Shown: positions 52,057 through 63,998 of the stretch, piece after piece
How the letters are laid out: the number at the start of each line of letters is the position of its first letter
How positions within the stretch are numbered: position 1 is the first letter of the stretch
Source of the DNA: Stieleria magnilauensis
GTDB lineage: Bacteria; Planctomycetota; Planctomycetia; Pirellulales; Pirellulaceae
DNA length: 64,000 nt
Assembly: GCA_007753675.1 (NCBI GenBank)
Contig: CP036432.1
Location: 8,992,233-9,056,232, forward strand
Direction of reading: 5' to 3'
Program-made: the position numbers and the translations under genes
Notes under the pieces: model-generated
Databases searched by the model: none
What the model was told of the DNA's origin: nothing
Seen by the model: only the letters and a program-made list of their open reading frames with translations

Positions 52057-52620
52057 TTACAACCCTTTCACGATCCGGCTGATCGCTTTGAATTGGGGAT
52101 GATCGGCGGTGCCGAGCCACTGGAACAAGACCGATTCTAAACTGGTGATCGTCACCCCCATCGAGCGCATCTGCTCGATCGCCAGCTCATGTTCCCAGCC
52201 TCCCCGCGCCGCGACCGCCTCGGCGACCACGACCGGATGCAACCCTTCTTCGACCAAATCCAGCACCGTCTGCAAGACGCAGACATGGGTTTCAATGCCG
52301 CAGATCAGAATCTGGTCGCGCCCGGCGGCAATCCACGCATCGAGTTCGCGGCGGCAAACCGCGGACGAGAAATCGAGCTTCTCTTCGGCGCCGGGAAACC
52401 GGTGATCCAACGGTTCCACCAGACCGCCGAGCCCTTTCGGATATTGCACGGTTGCCGCCGACGGAATCCCCAACACCTCGGCCGCTTCCAGCAATGACTC
52501 GGTAAACTGCACCGCGTCCTCACCGGAGGGAACCACCGGAACCAGCTTTTCTTGAAAGTCGATCACCAACACGGCCGAACGATCGGCAAACAAGCGGCGC
52601 GAAGACAACTGGTGCGGCAT
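52057..52620 (-). CDS. Isochorismatase-family cysteine hydrolase
   Basis: 187 residues from MPHQLSSRRLF; the longer frame upstream is Arg/Ser-rich, not protein-like. The nicotinamidase/isochorismatase triad is visible: Asp21 in VLVIDFQEKL, Lys81 in EEKLDFSS and Cys114 in CGIETHVCVLQT, with the cis-peptide region just before it. VYTQYPKG-like VQYPKGLG and a D-rich substrate loop follow the usual order. Substrate class (amide or vinyl ether) is not predictable. It is the last gene of the chaperone-side run and 34 bp after the zinc-ribbon gene, so probably co-transcribed. Confidence 0.9.
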   Translation of the reverse strand: MPHQLSSRRLFADRSAVLVIDFQEKLVPVVPSGEDAVQFTESLLEAAEVLGIPSAATVQYPKGLGGLVEPLDHRFPGAEEKLDFSSAVCRRELDAWIAAGRDQILICGIETHVCVLQTVLDLVEEGLHPVVVAEAVAARGGWEHELAIEQMRSMGVTITSLESVLFQWLGTADHPQFKAISRIVKGL

Positions 52621-52654
52621 GCTGAACCTTGGGGTGAGAGATTCGCGATCGAGC

Positions 52655-52954
52655 TCAGTCGCCCGAACTCGATTTGCCGCTCGACTTGGATTTTGAATCA
52701 CTGGACTTGGATTCCGACTTCGTCTCCGACGTCGACTTCTTGTCCGCTTTGGCAGCCTTCTTGTAGCCCTCGCTGCGATAATCGGTTTGGTAAAAACCGC
52801 TGCCCTTGAACACGATCGCGGCACCGCTGCCGAACAACCGCTTCAGTTTCAATTTACCGCACTCCGGGCATTTCTTCTTGACCGGGTCGTTGATGCCTTG
52901 GAACAACTCCATTTCATGTCCGCAGGCACCGCATTCGTAGTCATAGGTCGGCAT
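52655..52954 (-). CDS. FmdB-family zinc-ribbon protein
   Basis: 99 residues. MPTYDYECGACGHEME and KKCPECGKLKLKRLFGSG give a four-cysteine zinc ribbon (CxxC...CxxC). GFYQTDYRSEGY is the usual tail of the ribbon domain. The last ~30 residues are a Lys/Ser-rich low-complexity tail (SKSSDSKSKSSGKSSSG). FmdB-like proteins are thought to act in regulation or RNA/protein quality control, but no function is established. It follows grpE after 45 bp. Confidence 0.92.
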   Translation of the reverse strand: MPTYDYECGACGHEMELFQGINDPVKKKCPECGKLKLKRLFGSGAAIVFKGSGFYQTDYRSEGYKKAAKADKKSTSETKSESKSSDSKSKSSGKSSSGD

Positions 52955-52999
52955 CGATGTGATTCCAATGATAGATGAATTGCAAAACCAAACTGTCCG

Positions 53000-53584
53000 T
53001 TAGGCAGGTCCCGTGCTGACAACGACTTGGCTGGGTCGGATCACACGATCATGCAGCTTGAATCCACTGACGGCCACGTGTGCCACCTTGCCGCTTTCGA
53101 CGTCGCTGGGGATTTGCGAAATCGCTTCGTGTACATTCGGATCAAAGACTTCGCCTTCGGCCGGAATCTCAACGACGCCGTGTTTGCCGAGCACGTCGTC
53201 CATCTGTTTGATGACCATGGCAACGCCTTCCAACAAGCCGCTGCCTTGCTCACCCGACTGCGCCGCGTCGATCGCACGGTTCAAGTTATCGCGGACCTGC
53301 AACAGGTCGACGATCAAATCGGTGGAGGCGAATTTGACTTGATCTTCGAAGTCCCGTCGCATCCGCTTGCGAAAATTTTCGGCTTCGGCCTGTGCCTGCA
53401 AGACACGCTTGTCGGCTTCGGCGGCGGCCGATCGCAACCGCTCCATTTCCTCGTCACGCGTCGGAGGCACATCGGCAACCGACTCATCGAGAAATGCTTC
53501 ATCGGTCGTTTGCTGCTCGGCTGCCGAGACGTCTTCCTCGGACGGGCTTTCGTTTTCCAGCTCTGTCTTTCCGTCACTATTCAT
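53000..53584 (-). CDS. grpE: Nucleotide exchange factor GrpE
   Basis: 194 residues. It releases ADP from DnaK. After an acidic N-terminal ~50 residues comes the long coiled coil (MERLRSAAAEADKRVLQAQAEAENFRKRM) with the RxxEN(F/Y)RKR motif. The four-helix and beta region follows: LLQVRDNLNRAIDAA, DDVLGKHGVVEIPAEGEVFDPNVHEAI and RVIRPSQVVVSTGPA at the end. ATG is adjacent to the MNSDGKTELEN acidic start. The gene lies 40 bp after dnaJ. DnaK itself is not in the window. Confidence 0.96.
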   Translation of the reverse strand: MNSDGKTELENESPSEEDVSAAEQQTTDEAFLDESVADVPPTRDEEMERLRSAAAEADKRVLQAQAEAENFRKRMRRDFEDQVKFASTDLIVDLLQVRDNLNRAIDAAQSGEQGSGLLEGVAMVIKQMDDVLGKHGVVEIPAEGEVFDPNVHEAISQIPSDVESGKVAHVAVSGFKLHDRVIRPSQVVVSTGPA

Positions 53585-53624
53585 GATTCGCTATCGCAGA
53601 TTAAATGAACGTTAGAAAAATGTC

Positions 53625-54752
53625 CTAAAACAGGTCCGCTACCTTTTCAAGAAATGTCTTCCGATGCGGCAACACCGATTCGGAATCCAGATCGGCCAAT
53701 TTCCGCAACAGCTCTTCCTGCTCTGTGGACAGATGCTTGGGGACCTCGATGAAGACTTGCACCAGCAGATCGCCGACGCGTCCTCCGCGGGGGTCGACCA
53801 CGCCTTTGCCACGAACGGTGAACACCTCGCCGTTCTGTGTGCCCGGCTCGATCCGTAATTTTTCTGGCCCATCGAGCGTCGGAATTTCGATCTCGGCGCC
53901 CAACGCGGCTTGGCTGTAGGAGATCGGCAATTGCAGGATCAGACTGCTGCCGTCGCGTTTAAACAACTCGTGTTCTTTGACGGTGATGAAGCAGTAGCAA
54001 TCTCCGGGCGGACCGCCGTCGGGACTCGCTTCGCCTTCACCTTGCACACGCACCCGCATCCCGTCGTCGACACCGGCGGGAATCTCGACGGTCAGTTCGG
54101 CTTTTTCGGACTGCAATCCGCTGCCACGGCAATCGCTGCAGGGTTGGCTGATTTGTTGTCCGGCACCGCCGCAATGGGGACAGGCCGTTTGGACCCGCAG
54201 AATCCCCGCCGACTGCACCACTTGCCCGCGTCCGCCGCACGTCGCACAGGTTTCCGGTTGACTGCCGGGGGCGGCACCGCTGCCCGCACAGGTCTTGCAA
54301 CCGACGTTGCGACGAAACGAGAGATCTTTGCTGACGCCCTTGGCGGCTTCATCCAAGGTCAACGTGACGTTACAGCGAATGTCGGCACCGCGCCGTGTTC
54401 GTCGCCGTCGACCACCGCCGCCGCCACGCCCGCCGAACAAATCGCCGAACATGCCACCGCCACCGAACATCTCTCCGAACGCTTCGAAGATGTCTTCGAC
54501 GTCGTTGAACTGGCTGTGAGCCCCATCCACGCCGGCATGCCCAAAACGGTCATAGCGAGCGCGTTTGTCGGCATCACTCAGGACTTCATAAGCCTCCGAC
54601 GCCTCCTTGAATCGCTCGACGGCGTCTTCGGCTTTACTGCTGTCGGGATGGTACTTGATCGCCAGCTTTCGGTAGGCGCGATCAATCTCGACTTTGCCAG
54701 CACCCCGGTCGACACCAAGGATTTCGTAATAACATTGCTTTTCGCTCATCAT
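53625..54752 (-). CDS. dnaJ: Chaperone DnaJ
   Basis: 375 residues. J-domain with the HPD motif (KLAIKYHPDSSKAE) at residues ~5-70. A Gly/Phe/Arg-rich linker (GMFGDLFGGRGGGGG) follows. Four zinc-binding CxxCxGxG repeats follow: CKTCAGSG, CATCGGRG, CPHCGGAG and CSDCRGSG. The C-terminal peptide-binding domains end near DLF. This is the full type I DnaJ layout at normal length. Two consecutive ATGs and a preceding GTG are possible starts. It activates DnaK ATPase and delivers unfolded proteins. It lies downstream of the groEL2 terminator, so may have its own promoter. Confidence 0.96.
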   Translation of the reverse strand: MMSEKQCYYEILGVDRGAGKVEIDRAYRKLAIKYHPDSSKAEDAVERFKEASEAYEVLSDADKRARYDRFGHAGVDGAHSQFNDVEDIFEAFGEMFGGGGMFGDLFGGRGGGGGRRRRTRRGADIRCNVTLTLDEAAKGVSKDLSFRRNVGCKTCAGSGAAPGSQPETCATCGGRGQVVQSAGILRVQTACPHCGGAGQQISQPCSDCRGSGLQSEKAELTVEIPAGVDDGMRVRVQGEGEASPDGGPPGDCYCFITVKEHELFKRDGSSLILQLPISYSQAALGAEIEIPTLDGPEKLRIEPGTQNGEVFTVRGKGVVDPRGGRVGDLLVQVFIEVPKHLSTEQEELLRKLADLDSESVLPHRKTFLEKVADLF

Positions 54753-54809
54753 CACTCACGGCACACGCCGTTGGGGTGGCGACGCCGCCACGTCGCATGA
54801 GGATCGGAC

Positions 54810-54852
54810 AAAAAAGCGGGCCGCTTGCCGATGGTTAGGCAGCGACCCGCTG
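54810..54852 (-). terminator. Intrinsic terminator after groEL2
   Basis: Reading the minus strand, AGCGGGTCGCTGCC pairs with GGCAAGCGGCCCGCT around an 8-base loop, with one wobble and one bulge, and six T residues follow. This is the clearest Rho-independent terminator in the window. It separates the groEL-groES-groEL2 unit from dnaJ-grpE. Confidence 0.85.
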
Positions 54853-54878
54853 TGGTAAATGCAAGTCTCCAGGATCGG

Positions 54879-56498
54879 CTACGCGATCACGCCTTCGACA
54901 GGCAGACGGTCTTTGTCTTCCTGTTCAAAGTTCGTCACCAAAGCTTCGGTCGTCAGCAACAAACCTGCGATGCTGCCGGCGTTGGTCAACGCGGTGCGAA
55001 CCACTTTGACCGGGTCGATGACGCCGGCTTTGTACATGTCGACGTACTGACCGGTGTGGGCGTTGTATCCGATGTTGGTGTCCTTCTGGCTCACCTCGTC
55101 GACCACCACGCTTCCGTCGATCCCGCCGTTGTCGGCGATCTGCTTCATCGGGGCGCTGAGTGCATGGAGCACGATTTCGACGCCGATCTTCTCGTCGCCC
55201 TTGGCTTTCGACTTGGCCGCCTGGACGGCTTCGGCACAACGCACCAAAGCAACGCCACCGCCGGGCAAGATGCCTTCTTCGACAGCCGCACGGGTCGCGT
55301 GCAAGGCGTCTTCCAAACGCGCCTTGGTTTGCTTCATCTCGGCTTCGGTTTCGGCACCGACGCTGACAACCGCAACACCACCGGCCAGTTTGGCCAATCG
55401 CTCTTGGTACTTTTCCTTGTCATAGTCGCTGTCGGTTTGCTCGATTTGAGCCCGAATCTGAGCCACACGCTGATCGATGTCGCTGCGTTTTCCGCCGCCT
55501 TCGATGATCGTGGTGCTGCCCTTGTCGACCGTCACGTTCTTGGCACGACCGAGTTGTTCCAGCGTGACGTTTTCCAGCTGGATGCCGAGGTCTTCGCTGA
55601 TCAACGTTCCGCCGGTCAGCGTCGCGATGTCGCCCAACATCGCCTTGCGACGATCGCCGAACCCAGGCGCCTTGACGGCACAGACGTTCAACGTGCCACG
55701 CAGCTTGTTGACCACCAACAACGTCAACGCTTCGGCGTCGACGTCTTCGGAAATGATCAACAACGGCTGGCCCGTTTGAGCCGTTTTCTCCAGCAACGGA
55801 ACCAGGTCGCGGATGTTGCTGATCTTCTTTTCATACAGCAGCACCAAAGCGTTTTCCAGGTTCGCTTCCATCGTGCCGGGATCGGTGATGAAGTACGGGG
55901 AAATGTATCCCTTGTCGAACTGCATCCCGTCGACGTAGTTGACTTCGGTCGTTCGCGACTTGCCTTCTTCGACCGTGATCACACCGTCTTTTCCGACGCG
56001 TTCGAGTGCGTCGGCCAACAGACTGCCGATTTCATTGTCGTTGTTGGCACTGATGGCGCCGACGTTGGCGACTTCGGCCTTGTCCTGGACCGGACGGCCG
56101 ATTTCGTGCAGCTGATCGCAAGCCGCTTGGACCGCTTTATCGATGCCGCGACGGATCGCGGCGGGATTGCTTCCCGCGACGATGTTGCGAAGGCCTTCTT
56201 TGAAGATCGCACGGGCCAGAACGGTCGCGGTGGTCGTGCCGTCACCGGCCAAGTCACTCGTCTTTTGAGCGACTTCGATGACCAGCTTCGCACCCATGTT
56301 CTCGAAACGGTCTTCGAGTTCGATTTCTTTTGCAACCGTGACACCGTCTTTGGTCACGGTCGGTCCGCCGAACGACTTGTCGATGATGACGTTGCGGCCG
56401 GTCGGGCCCATCGTCACCGCGACGGCGTCGGCCAGTTTGTCAATGCCGGCCAGCATGCGTGCGCGTGCGTGGTCTTCGAATAGGAGTTGTTTAGCCAC
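54879..56498 (-). CDS. groEL2: Second chaperonin GroEL (no GGM tail)
   Basis: 539 residues. GroEL motifs: [28 protein letters not shown] (nucleotide loop), [17 protein letters not shown]-like [29 protein letters not shown], and GGVALVRC. It ends [14 protein letters not shown] instead of the flexible GGM tail. Start GTG, with AGAGGAATCC upstream. It lies 130 bp after groES in the same direction. A second GroEL copy adjacent to groES is unusual and suggests specialised clients; the apical domain differs in sequence from copy one (for example LALRRG-like differences), but I did not align. Confidence 0.95.
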   Translation of the reverse strand: MAKQLLFEDHARARMLAGIDKLADAVAVTMGPTGRNVIIDKSFGGPTVTKDGVTVAKEIELEDRFENMGAKLVIEVAQKTSDLAGDGTTTATVLARAIFKEGLRNIVAGSNPAAIRRGIDKAVQAACDQLHEIGRPVQDKAEVANVGAISANNDNEIGSLLADALERVGKDGVITVEEGKSRTTEVNYVDGMQFDKGYISPYFITDPGTMEANLENALVLLYEKKISNIRDLVPLLEKTAQTGQPLLIISEDVDAEALTLLVVNKLRGTLNVCAVKAPGFGDRRKAMLGDIATLTGGTLISEDLGIQLENVTLEQLGRAKNVTVDKGSTTIIEGGGKRSDIDQRVAQIRAQIEQTDSDYDKEKYQERLAKLAGGVAVVSVGAETEAEMKQTKARLEDALHATRAAVEEGILPGGGVALVRCAEAVQAAKSKAKGDEKIGVEIVLHALSAPMKQIADNGGIDGSVVVDEVSQKDTNIGYNAHTGQYVDMYKAGVIDPVKVVRTALTNAGSIAGLLLTTEALVTNFEQEDKDRLPVEGVIA

Positions 56499-56627
56499 GA
56501 GAGGATTCCTCTATCAATGTAAACGAGTGCTGAATGAACGCATCCAAAAACACCTGGACTCGGCCCGCCGGACGTCCTGCCGCCGCGTCGAAGCGGGGCA
56601 GGGCAGGGCGGGCAGTCGCCGGTGTCA

Positions 56628-56924
56628 CTACAGGACCTTTGCCAGGATGTCGCTCTCGCGAAGGATCTTCATCTCTTGTCCATCGACCTCGATGTCGCTT
56701 CCGCCGTACTTTCCGTAGATCACCGTGTCGCCGACGTCGACGCTGAGCGTGCCACGACTGCCGCTTTCGAGCAGCTTGCCGGGGCCGACGGCGACGATCG
56801 TGCCGCGTTGCGGTTTCTCTTTCGCCGAATCGGGAAGAACGATGCCGCCGGCGGTGGTCGTTTCAGCTTCGACGGGTTGAACAACGACTCGGTCATCGAG
56901 CGGACGCAGTTTTGGTTTTGCCAT
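56628..56924 (-). CDS. groES: Co-chaperonin GroES
   Basis: 98 residues, the normal length. [26 protein letters not shown] carries the mobile-loop region, followed by [16 protein letters not shown] and [31 protein letters not shown], the conserved GroES core and end. It caps GroEL rings. It sits between two groEL genes, ~180 bp after the first and ~130 bp before the second. Only a weak ribosome-binding sequence is seen. Confidence 0.96.
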   Translation of the reverse strand: MAKPKLRPLDDRVVVQPVEAETTTAGGIVLPDSAKEKPQRGTIVAVGPGKLLESGSRGTLSVDVGDTVIYGKYGGSDIEVDGQEMKILRESDILAKVL

Positions 56925-57104
56925 GATTAGGTTGTGATTTCGAAAGGTGTGTGAGTTTGAATTGTTTCGCTTGCGATCGCGACGCCATCGACGGATGCCG
57001 CGGTGCGGATCCCCTGAAGCAGCGTCGCACCAGTGGGGCAGAGCAGGGGAGGGCAGGGCAGTGTGCCGATCGCGACAACACCGCCCGCTTGACCTGCAAC
57101 CGGG

Positions 57105-59523
<2,419 letters not shown>

Positions 59524-61467
59524 ATGTCGACAGGCCGACTGCCCCTTCGCACCCTGACCACCACCCTCGTCGTCTCGCTCGCGTCGCTCTGCGGAGCCGA
59601 CGCCTGTCAGGCCGGCTGCTTGGATTGGCTGTTCGGCCGCTCGGCGACCTACACCGCCAACTACCCCTACGCCTACCCGGTCGCGGGAACCCAGGTCGTC
59701 GGAACCCCGGTGACCACGGCCCCGATCACGTCCGGCCCGATCACGTCCGGCCCGTTCAGCTCCGGCGTCGTCCAGGCCCAACGCCCGGCCTACGGTGCCC
59801 CCCTGACCGCCGTGTCCGGGATGACCACCGTCCAATCGTTCGACAACCCGTCGGTCTACACGGGCATGCCTGTTAATTCGACGCCCCAGTACTCGGCCCA
59901 GCGACTGCCGATCACCAGCTACGCCCCGACGACCGTCATCACGCCGCAAACCACTAACGCGTACCGCTTGCCGATCGTGTCCGGCCAGACTTACACGCAA
60001 CCCTACACGACGGCCAACCGCGTCCCGATCAGCAGCACGCTGCGGGGCACCGCGGGGCTCAACCCGATCACCCCGGCGCCGGTCTACACGCCGCCGGTCT
60101 ATACGTCCAATTATCCCAGCAGCGTCGCGCCGGTCACCTACAACGCCCCCGCCACCACGTACGCGCCCGCAGCCTACGCGCCGCTCGTGCCGGTGGGACC
60201 GCAGCCGCCACGCCGCTTCGGTTCGGGACTGGCACGGTTCTTCAACTCGCTGCTCGGACGCAACACCAACTACGTGACGTCGTACTACCAGGCTCCGATC
60301 ACCTACTACCGACCTGCATCGATCGTCGATCCGACCACCGGAACCACCGTCACGGTCCAGCAACCGTGCAGCTCGTACGTCCAACAACTGCAACGCGTGC
60401 CCTATAACTCGTCGTTCCCGCTTCAACCCGGAACCACGACGCTGCCAACCGACCCAGGCGTCTGCTCCACCCCGATGCTCGGCAGCACCTCCCCAACTTC
60501 CTCGTTTCCCCTCGCCGGAACCCCTGGCAGCTTCGCGCCGCCTAGCGGTATCGGTCAAGTCGGCGGACAATTTGCCCCCGGCGATCCGGGCATCACGACG
60601 ATTCCCTCGACCATGCCCGATTCCGGCTACCCCAACGCGGCACCGCTGACCGGCGGCTCGTCCGGAACGGGAGACGATGAACCGGTTCCCCAGCCTCGAC
60701 TGGAATCGGGCCGCCCTGAGCTGAACGGCTCTGCCAATTCGGCGGCTTCGGACGAGGGATACCTAGACAACGGCTACCTGGACAACTCCTACGACAATTC
60801 CTACCGAGACGATCCGTATCCCTACGGTGACTCCGCTCCCGATCCCGGCCAAACCGAAAACGACGGCGCGGACGACCCGAATCGCCCCGCAATCCAATTG
60901 GATCCGCCGGTGACGCGTCACATGCGAACCCCGGATCCGAGCGGCCGGTTCCGCCAAAGCGAACAATTCACAACGCGGACGCCGCCCTCGATGGCCAAAC
61001 CGCTCTCGCCCCCGGAATCGGATTCCAGCGGGTCTCAACTGAGCACCCTGCGACCGATCGGCGTTCCCTCCGGGCCGCCAACGATGACGGGCCCGATGGA
61101 TCCCACGAACCGATCGACCGACGCGGTTCCAAATCGCGAACCGGCTCCGACACGGCGCGTGGTCCAGCCGCCTAGCACGCAACCCTTCCAAGCCCCACCG
61201 CTGCCGGCCCCGTCGGCTCGTGGGGCGGACCCCTCGGCCCTGTTTCGCAACACCGAATCGTCAGCCTCTTCACGCAACACGACGCGACCGCGAGTCAGTG
61301 TCCCGGTCCGCGAAGCAACCACGCGTCACCAAAACGTCCGGCAGGTCGCTGCCTGGGAAGAGACTGCTTGGGAAGAGACAACTCCGGCGCTGAAAGCGAC
61401 TCCAACGCCGCCGCAGCGTCCGGCTCCCGTGCAACGTGACAGCGGCGGTTGGCTTCCGGTACGCTAA
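59524..61467 (+). CDS. Low-complexity secreted protein (Pro/Thr/Ser/Tyr-rich)
   Basis: 647 residues. Start ATG gives a signal peptide (STGRLPLRTLTTTLVVSLAS) ending near ACQAGC; the C at that position could be a lipobox cysteine (QAGC), so it may be a lipoprotein. The rest is rich in Pro, Thr, Ser and Tyr with many TxPxxS/YxPxTY patches (VYTPPVYTSNYPSS) and a Gly/Asp/Asn-rich acidic middle (DEGYLDNGYLDNSYDNSY). A short hydrophobic element RRFGSGLARFFNSLLGRNTNY sits near residue 245. No enzyme domain. Likely cell-surface exposed. Not an operon member except possibly with polX, 51 bp downstream. Confidence 0.7.
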   Translation: MSTGRLPLRTLTTTLVVSLASLCGADACQAGCLDWLFGRSATYTANYPYAYPVAGTQVVGTPVTTAPITSGPITSGPFSSGVVQAQRPAYGAPLTAVSGMTTVQSFDNPSVYTGMPVNSTPQYSAQRLPITSYAPTTVITPQTTNAYRLPIVSGQTYTQPYTTANRVPISSTLRGTAGLNPITPAPVYTPPVYTSNYPSSVAPVTYNAPATTYAPAAYAPLVPVGPQPPRRFGSGLARFFNSLLGRNTNYVTSYYQAPITYYRPASIVDPTTGTTVTVQQPCSSYVQQLQRVPYNSSFPLQPGTTTLPTDPGVCSTPMLGSTSPTSSFPLAGTPGSFAPPSGIGQVGGQFAPGDPGITTIPSTMPDSGYPNAAPLTGGSSGTGDDEPVPQPRLESGRPELNGSANSAASDEGYLDNGYLDNSYDNSYRDDPYPYGDSAPDPGQTENDGADDPNRPAIQLDPPVTRHMRTPDPSGRFRQSEQFTTRTPPSMAKPLSPPESDSSGSQLSTLRPIGVPSGPPTMTGPMDPTNRSTDAVPNREPAPTRRVVQPPSTQPFQAPPLPAPSARGADPSALFRNTESSASSRNTTRPRVSVPVREATTRHQNVRQVAAWEETAWEETTPALKATPTPPQRPAPVQRDSGGWLPVR

Positions 61468-61518
61468 CGGCTACCGTTCAATCCACCCCATCTCTCTTCA
61501 GTGGAACGTCACGCAACG

Positions 61519-63237
61519 ATGGACAATTCCACCATCGCGAATGTCTTCGATGAACTCGCGGAACTGCTCGAATTCAAAGGCGAAAACCCGTTTCGCATCC
61601 GAGCCTATTCACAAGGTGCCAAAGCCATCCGCGATCTTGACGAATCGGTGGCCGACATCGTCGCCGATCCGAATCGAAAGTTAAGCGACCTGGCCGGCAT
61701 CGGAAAAACGCTCGCCGAAAAAACGGAAACGTTGCTGCAATCCGGCTCGCTGCCGCAACTGGAAAAGCTCCGGGAAGAAGTCCCCGAGGTCCTGATCCAA
61801 ATGGCGCGAGTGCCAGGCCTGGGCGCAAAGAAAGCGGCCAAGCTGCAGAAGGAACTCGACATCGATTCGCTTGCGGACCTTCGCGCCGCGTGCGAATCCG
61901 GCTCGGTCGCCAAGATCAAGGGTTTCGGTGAAAAGACGGCTCAAGCAATTTTGGACGGTTTGGCGATCGCCGAACAAGCCGCCGAGCGAATCCGCTGGGC
62001 CGAAGGCGACGCGTTGGCCAGATCAATCGGCCGACACATGGAATCCTGCCCGGCCATCGAAACCATGCAGTGGGCCGGATCCTATCGACGCGGACGCGAA
62101 ACCATCGGCGACCTGGACTTGCTGGTCGTCGCCTCGGACCGAAACGCCGCGATGGATCACCTGGAAGCCTACGGCGACCGATCACAAACGATCGCCCGCG
62201 GCGACACCAAGATCTCGATCCGCGTCGGCAAAGCGTTTCAGGTCGACATGCGATGCGTCGATGCCAACCAGTTCGGCGCGGCACTGCAGTACTTCACCGG
62301 ATCCCAAGCCCACAACGTGCACACGCGGCGGATCGCCAAAGACAAGGGACTGAAAATCAACGAGTACGGTGTGTTTCGCGTTGACGACGAAACACAAATC
62401 GCCGGGGCAACCGAAGAAGACGTCTACGCCGCGATCGGACTGCCGTGGATCGCCCCGGAACTGCGCGAGGACCGCAACGAATTCAAACTGGCCGCCGCCG
62501 GAGAGCTTCCCGAGCTGATCACGGAAGACGACATCCGCGGCGACTTGCACATGCACACCACCGCAACCGACGGCCAAAACACGATCCGCGAAATGGCCGA
62601 CGCCGCGATCGCGCGGGGGCTGAAGTACATCGCGATCACCGACCACAGCAAACGTGTGACGATGGCGATGGGCCTGGACGCCGATCGCTTGCGCGACCAG
62701 TGGGCGATGATCGATGAAATCCGCCCGGAGTACGAAGGGAAACTGGTGATCCTGAAAGGCATCGAATGCGACATCCTGGAATCCGGCGGCATGGATTTAC
62801 CCGACGATGTGCTGGCCGAAGCCGATTGGGTGCTGGCCAGCGTCCACTATGGTCAACGTCAACCGCGTGAGAAAATCACCGAGCGGATTCTCGGCGCGAT
62901 CGAAAACGAACACGTCGACTGCATCGCCCACCCGACCGGCCGTCTGATCAACCGACGCCCGCCCTACGACGTCGACATGGATGCGGTGATGAAAGCCGCC
63001 GCCGCTAACGGCACCCTGATGGAACTCAACGCCAACCCCGCCCGTTTGGACCTCAACGACGTGCACTTGGCGGCCGCAAAAAAGCTGGGCATTCCGATCG
63101 TCATCAGCACCGACGCCCACACCCTCGACGGCCTGGATGTGATGCAATACGGCATCAAACAAGCCCGCCGCGGAGGCCTCACCAAAGCCGACGTCGCCAA
63201 CACCAAGACCTTCAAGCAGTTTGCAAAACTGCTGTAG
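61519..63237 (+). CDS. polX: DNA polymerase/3'-5' exonuclease PolX
   Basis: 572 residues from MDNSTIANVFDELAELLEFKG (an in-frame GTG six codons upstream is less likely). N-terminal HhH region (NPFRIRAYSQGAKAIRDL, LAGIGKTLAEKTETLL, VPGLGAKKAAKLQKELD, IKGFGEKTAQAILDG). The polymerase-beta palm follows with GSYRRGRETIGDLDLLVV (metal-binding aspartates) and QVDMRCVD. The PHP domain at ~337-565 has DLHMHTTATDG, AITDHSKR, GIECDIL, HPTGR and STDAH, so the Mn-dependent nuclease site is complete. It works in base-excision-type DNA repair. Confidence 0.96.
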   Translation: MDNSTIANVFDELAELLEFKGENPFRIRAYSQGAKAIRDLDESVADIVADPNRKLSDLAGIGKTLAEKTETLLQSGSLPQLEKLREEVPEVLIQMARVPGLGAKKAAKLQKELDIDSLADLRAACESGSVAKIKGFGEKTAQAILDGLAIAEQAAERIRWAEGDALARSIGRHMESCPAIETMQWAGSYRRGRETIGDLDLLVVASDRNAAMDHLEAYGDRSQTIARGDTKISIRVGKAFQVDMRCVDANQFGAALQYFTGSQAHNVHTRRIAKDKGLKINEYGVFRVDDETQIAGATEEDVYAAIGLPWIAPELREDRNEFKLAAAGELPELITEDDIRGDLHMHTTATDGQNTIREMADAAIARGLKYIAITDHSKRVTMAMGLDADRLRDQWAMIDEIRPEYEGKLVILKGIECDILESGGMDLPDDVLAEADWVLASVHYGQRQPREKITERILGAIENEHVDCIAHPTGRLINRRPPYDVDMDAVMKAAAANGTLMELNANPARLDLNDVHLAAAKKLGIPIVISTDAHTLDGLDVMQYGIKQARRGGLTKADVANTKTFKQFAKLL

Positions 63238-63605
63238 TTTTCCGCGGTCGGCCCAAGCTGTCTTTTGATTCCGCCGACAGAAGACTTGCCAGATCAACCC
63301 AGAGCACGCTCCCGTCAACATGGGGAGATAGAACGCTTACGTTTCAGCGGCCTTCCAACGTTGAAAACAAAATCTCCTCGGCCGACAACCAGGAATTCAT
63401 CATGGCAAAAAATGTTACGGCGAGGACTACGCCACAACGTCAGGCCTTCTCATGACATTGCATTCTGATTTTCCGAGTTGTTGAGAGAATCCAACTGACC
63501 TGCTTCCTCAACAAGACCGTCTGTTCGCACGTTCTGCATTCGCCCCAAAGCTTACAGTTCATCACTCCACAAATACTTGTCAACCTTCAGGGACATGACA
63601 ATCAC
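63238..63605. other. Intergenic region without recognisable features
   Basis: About 370 bp between polX and the convergent partial gene, lower in GC than its surroundings from about 63420. No repeat, RNA or gene recognised. Confidence 0.4.
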
Positions 63606-63998
63606 TCACCTTGGAACAGACTCACTGGGGCCGATGCCGGCTCCGTTGGTTCGGCTGATTCCAAATCCCGGCACGTTGGGAACACAGAGCTTGCCGCTGC
63701 GAATGGCAAATTTGGAGTAGTCCAGGTTTCTGCCCACACCTGGAATGCCTTCCACGATCAGGACGTTGCCAACACCGGCAGCGAGGTGCGCACAATAAAG
63801 CGGCTTCGGCGTGCAGCCCCAGAGGTGTGGCGCTGCTGCGACTCCCGCCTCCCTAAGGATCGGCATTACTTTTCTCCAGCGAGTGAATCCCAGGGCTCCA
63901 ATATCGAAAACACATACGTCGATCAGCTTTTCTTCGGCGAGTTCAAAAAAGCGGTCGATAAACTTTTTTTCGTACTCGCCCCATTTCCAAAGTTTCGG
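63606..63998 (-). CDS. Enolase-superfamily enzyme (mandelate racemase/muconate lactonizing type), C-terminal part
   Basis: The frame is open from the window edge; 130 residues are visible and the 5' part is cut off. They read KLWKWGEYEKKFIDRFFELA, then VCVFDIGALGFTRWRKVM, PILREAGVAAAPHLWG and LYCAHLAAGVGNVLIVEGIP, ending GIGPSESVPR. The VFDIGALGFTRWRKVMPILREAG-plus-PHLWG pattern matches the last barrel strands of enolase-superfamily sugar-acid dehydratases or racemases, where PHxxG is near the active site. The substrate is unknown. An internal ATG at 63866 is just part of this longer frame. Its upstream neighbours are outside the window. Confidence 0.75.
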   Translation of the reverse strand, partial: PKLWKWGEYEKKFIDRFFELAEEKLIDVCVFDIGALGFTRWRKVMPILREAGVAAAPHLWGCTPKPLYCAHLAAGVGNVLIVEGIPGVGRNLDYSKFAIRSGKLCVPNVPGFGISRTNGAGIGPSESVPR

